DNA of 5,442 bases from Paracoccaceae bacterium (GTDB lineage Bacteria > Pseudomonadota > Alphaproteobacteria > Rhodobacterales > Rhodobacteraceae), in assembly GCA_004566265.1 (NCBI GenBank), contig SPLB01000237.1, forward strand, positions 1 to 5,442, given 5' to 3'. The translations under genes and the position numbers were made by a program. A model generated the notes under the pieces. It was given only the letters and a program-made list of their open reading frames with translations. It ran no database searches and had not been told where the DNA came from. Positions within the stretch are counted from its first letter, which is position 1. Each line of letters opens with the position of its first letter. This document shows, piece after piece, positions 4,645-5,442 of this stretch.

Positions 4645-5442
4645 GTGGACCTCACTGCCCTCTCGACCGTCCGACTGACTGCCTGCGACCTAAATGGCTG
4701 CGCACGGGGAAAACGCATGGTGGCCTCGGCCGCTGAAAAGCTTGCCTCTGGTTCCGCTCGTATGCCGCTGTCGGCGTTAAACGTGGACATCTGGGGGCTC
4801 GACATTGAAGACAGCCCGCTGGTGTTTGAAACCGGCGATGCGGATGGGATGCTTTTGCCCGGAAATCGTCCACCCGTGCCCATGCCATGGCTGGCCACCC
4901 CCAGCGCGCTGATCCTGGCAGAGCTTTATCATGTCGATGGCACCCCGTTTGACGGCGATCCACGTAATGCGTTGAAAGATGTGCTCGATCGCTTTGCCGC
5001 GAAAGGCTGGACTGTGATGGCCGCGACCGAGCTGGAGTTTACTCTGGTCGACGACAGCGGCGACACCTTGCGCGGGCCTCTGAATCCCACCACCGGACGA
5101 AGGCTCGACCACAACGCGGTCCTAGGCCTGCAAGAGCTTGATGACTTTGACGCATTCTTCACCGACCTCTATGCCGGAGCAGAGGCTATGGGCATTCCTG
5201 CCCTTACCGCTATAAGCGAAGGCGGTGTAGGCCAGTTCGAAATCAATCTGACCCATCAGGACGCCTTGCGAGCGGCCGATGATTGCTGGCTCTTCAAAAT
5301 GTTGGTCAAGGGCACGGCGCGCAAACATGGGCTGGCGGCGACTTTTATGGCCAAACCTTACACGGATGATGCCGGCAATGGCATGCATGTGCATTTTTCG
5401 GTTGTGGACCGCGACGGGCGCAATGTGTTCGACGACGGCACA
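4645..5442 (+). CDS. Glutamine synthetase family protein (gamma-glutamyl ligase-like), N-terminal part
   Basis: The first 266 residues of an enzyme that runs off the window end; family members are usually about 430-470 residues. Glutamine-synthetase-fold ligases join ammonia or an amine to the gamma-carboxyl of glutamate using ATP. The start is GTG 4645 with AAGGA at 4632-4636, eight bases upstream. The N-terminal domain contains DLNGCARGK (residues 15-23), typical of the family. Metal-site motifs of the catalytic domain are present: TELEF (E129, E131), SEGGVGQFE (E192, E199) and GNGMHVHFS (H248, H250). The seven-residue spacing between the two glutamates in SEGGVGQFE resembles PuuA-type gamma-glutamylpolyamine synthetases more than housekeeping GlnA. 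With the adjacent importer, a role in gamma-glutamylating an imported amine or amino acid is plausible but inferred. The ATP-site arginines and any adenylylation site are outside the window. Whether it is co-transcribed with the importer is unclear. Confidence 0.93.
   Translation, partial: MDLTALSTVRLTACDLNGCARGKRMVASAAEKLASGSARMPLSALNVDIWGLDIEDSPLVFETGDADGMLLPGNRPPVPMPWLATPSALILAELYHVDGTPFDGDPRNALKDVLDRFAAKGWTVMAATELEFTLVDDSGDTLRGPLNPTTGRRLDHNAVLGLQELDDFDAFFTDLYAGAEAMGIPALTAISEGGVGQFEINLTHQDALRAADDCWLFKMLVKGTARKHGLAATFMAKPYTDDAGNGMHVHFSVVDRDGRNVFDDGT

Noticed and set aside
4496..4678. A 60-residue + strand open frame in the gap before the ligase gene
   Set aside because: It would use a TTG start without a ribosome binding site, overlaps the ligase start out of frame, and the sequence resembles no protein family.
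3960..4898. A 312-residue open frame on the minus strand covering the end of permease 2, the gap and the start of the ligase gene
   Set aside because: Both flanking + strand genes are secure, and the frame shows no recognisable motif and a low-complexity composition. It is best explained by few stop codons in GC-rich DNA.
1..5442. Mobile element, CRISPR array, tRNA, rRNA or riboswitch
   Set aside because: I saw no transposase, terminal repeats, regularly spaced repeats or recognisable RNA-gene sequence. Gaps between genes are all under 200 bases.

Overview
The window looks like chromosomal DNA from a marine alphaproteobacterium, most likely a Rhodobacterales/Roseobacter-group member. The reasons are moderately high GC, tightly packed genes all on the + strand, the TerB-type gene next to a PhnD-like gene, and the resemblance of the transporter and glutamine-synthetase-like proteins to those I associate with that group. 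The taxonomic call rests on recognition of protein families, not on a search.

Layout. (1) Bases 1-968 hold the end of an upstream operon: the C-terminus of a TerB-like protein, coupled through a 4-base GTGA overlap to a PhnD-like phosphate/phosphonate-binding-fold protein that has no visible signal peptide. (2) Bases 969-1139 form a 171-base intergenic region with a weak stem-loop, a short near-tandem repeat and an inverted repeat. It probably ends the first operon and starts the next. (3) Bases 1140-4451 encode a complete HisJQMP-type polar amino acid ABC importer in the order ATPase, periplasmic binding protein, permease 1, permease 2. A strong 12-bp hairpin lies between the binding-protein gene and the permeases. 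(4) Bases 4452-4644 are a 193-base gap with two small palindromes. (5) From 4645 to the window end is the N-terminal 266 residues of a glutamine-synthetase-family ligase, cut off by the window edge.

How the genes work together. The binding protein would capture an amino acid or similar nitrogen compound in the periplasm, the two permeases would form the channel, and the HisP-like ATPase would drive import. The downstream ligase suggests, by inference, that the imported compound or a relative may be gamma-glutamylated or used as a nitrogen source. The substrate cannot be read from this window.

The most unusual points are these. The first permease appears to begin at a rare ATT codon with a good ribosome binding site, 26 codons upstream of the first ATG. 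All six cysteines of the two permeases fall in segments predicted to face the periplasm. A strong hairpin without a U-tract separates the binding-protein gene from the permeases. Otherwise this is a recognisable transport operon, and I see no phage, mobile-element, CRISPR or RNA-gene signal.
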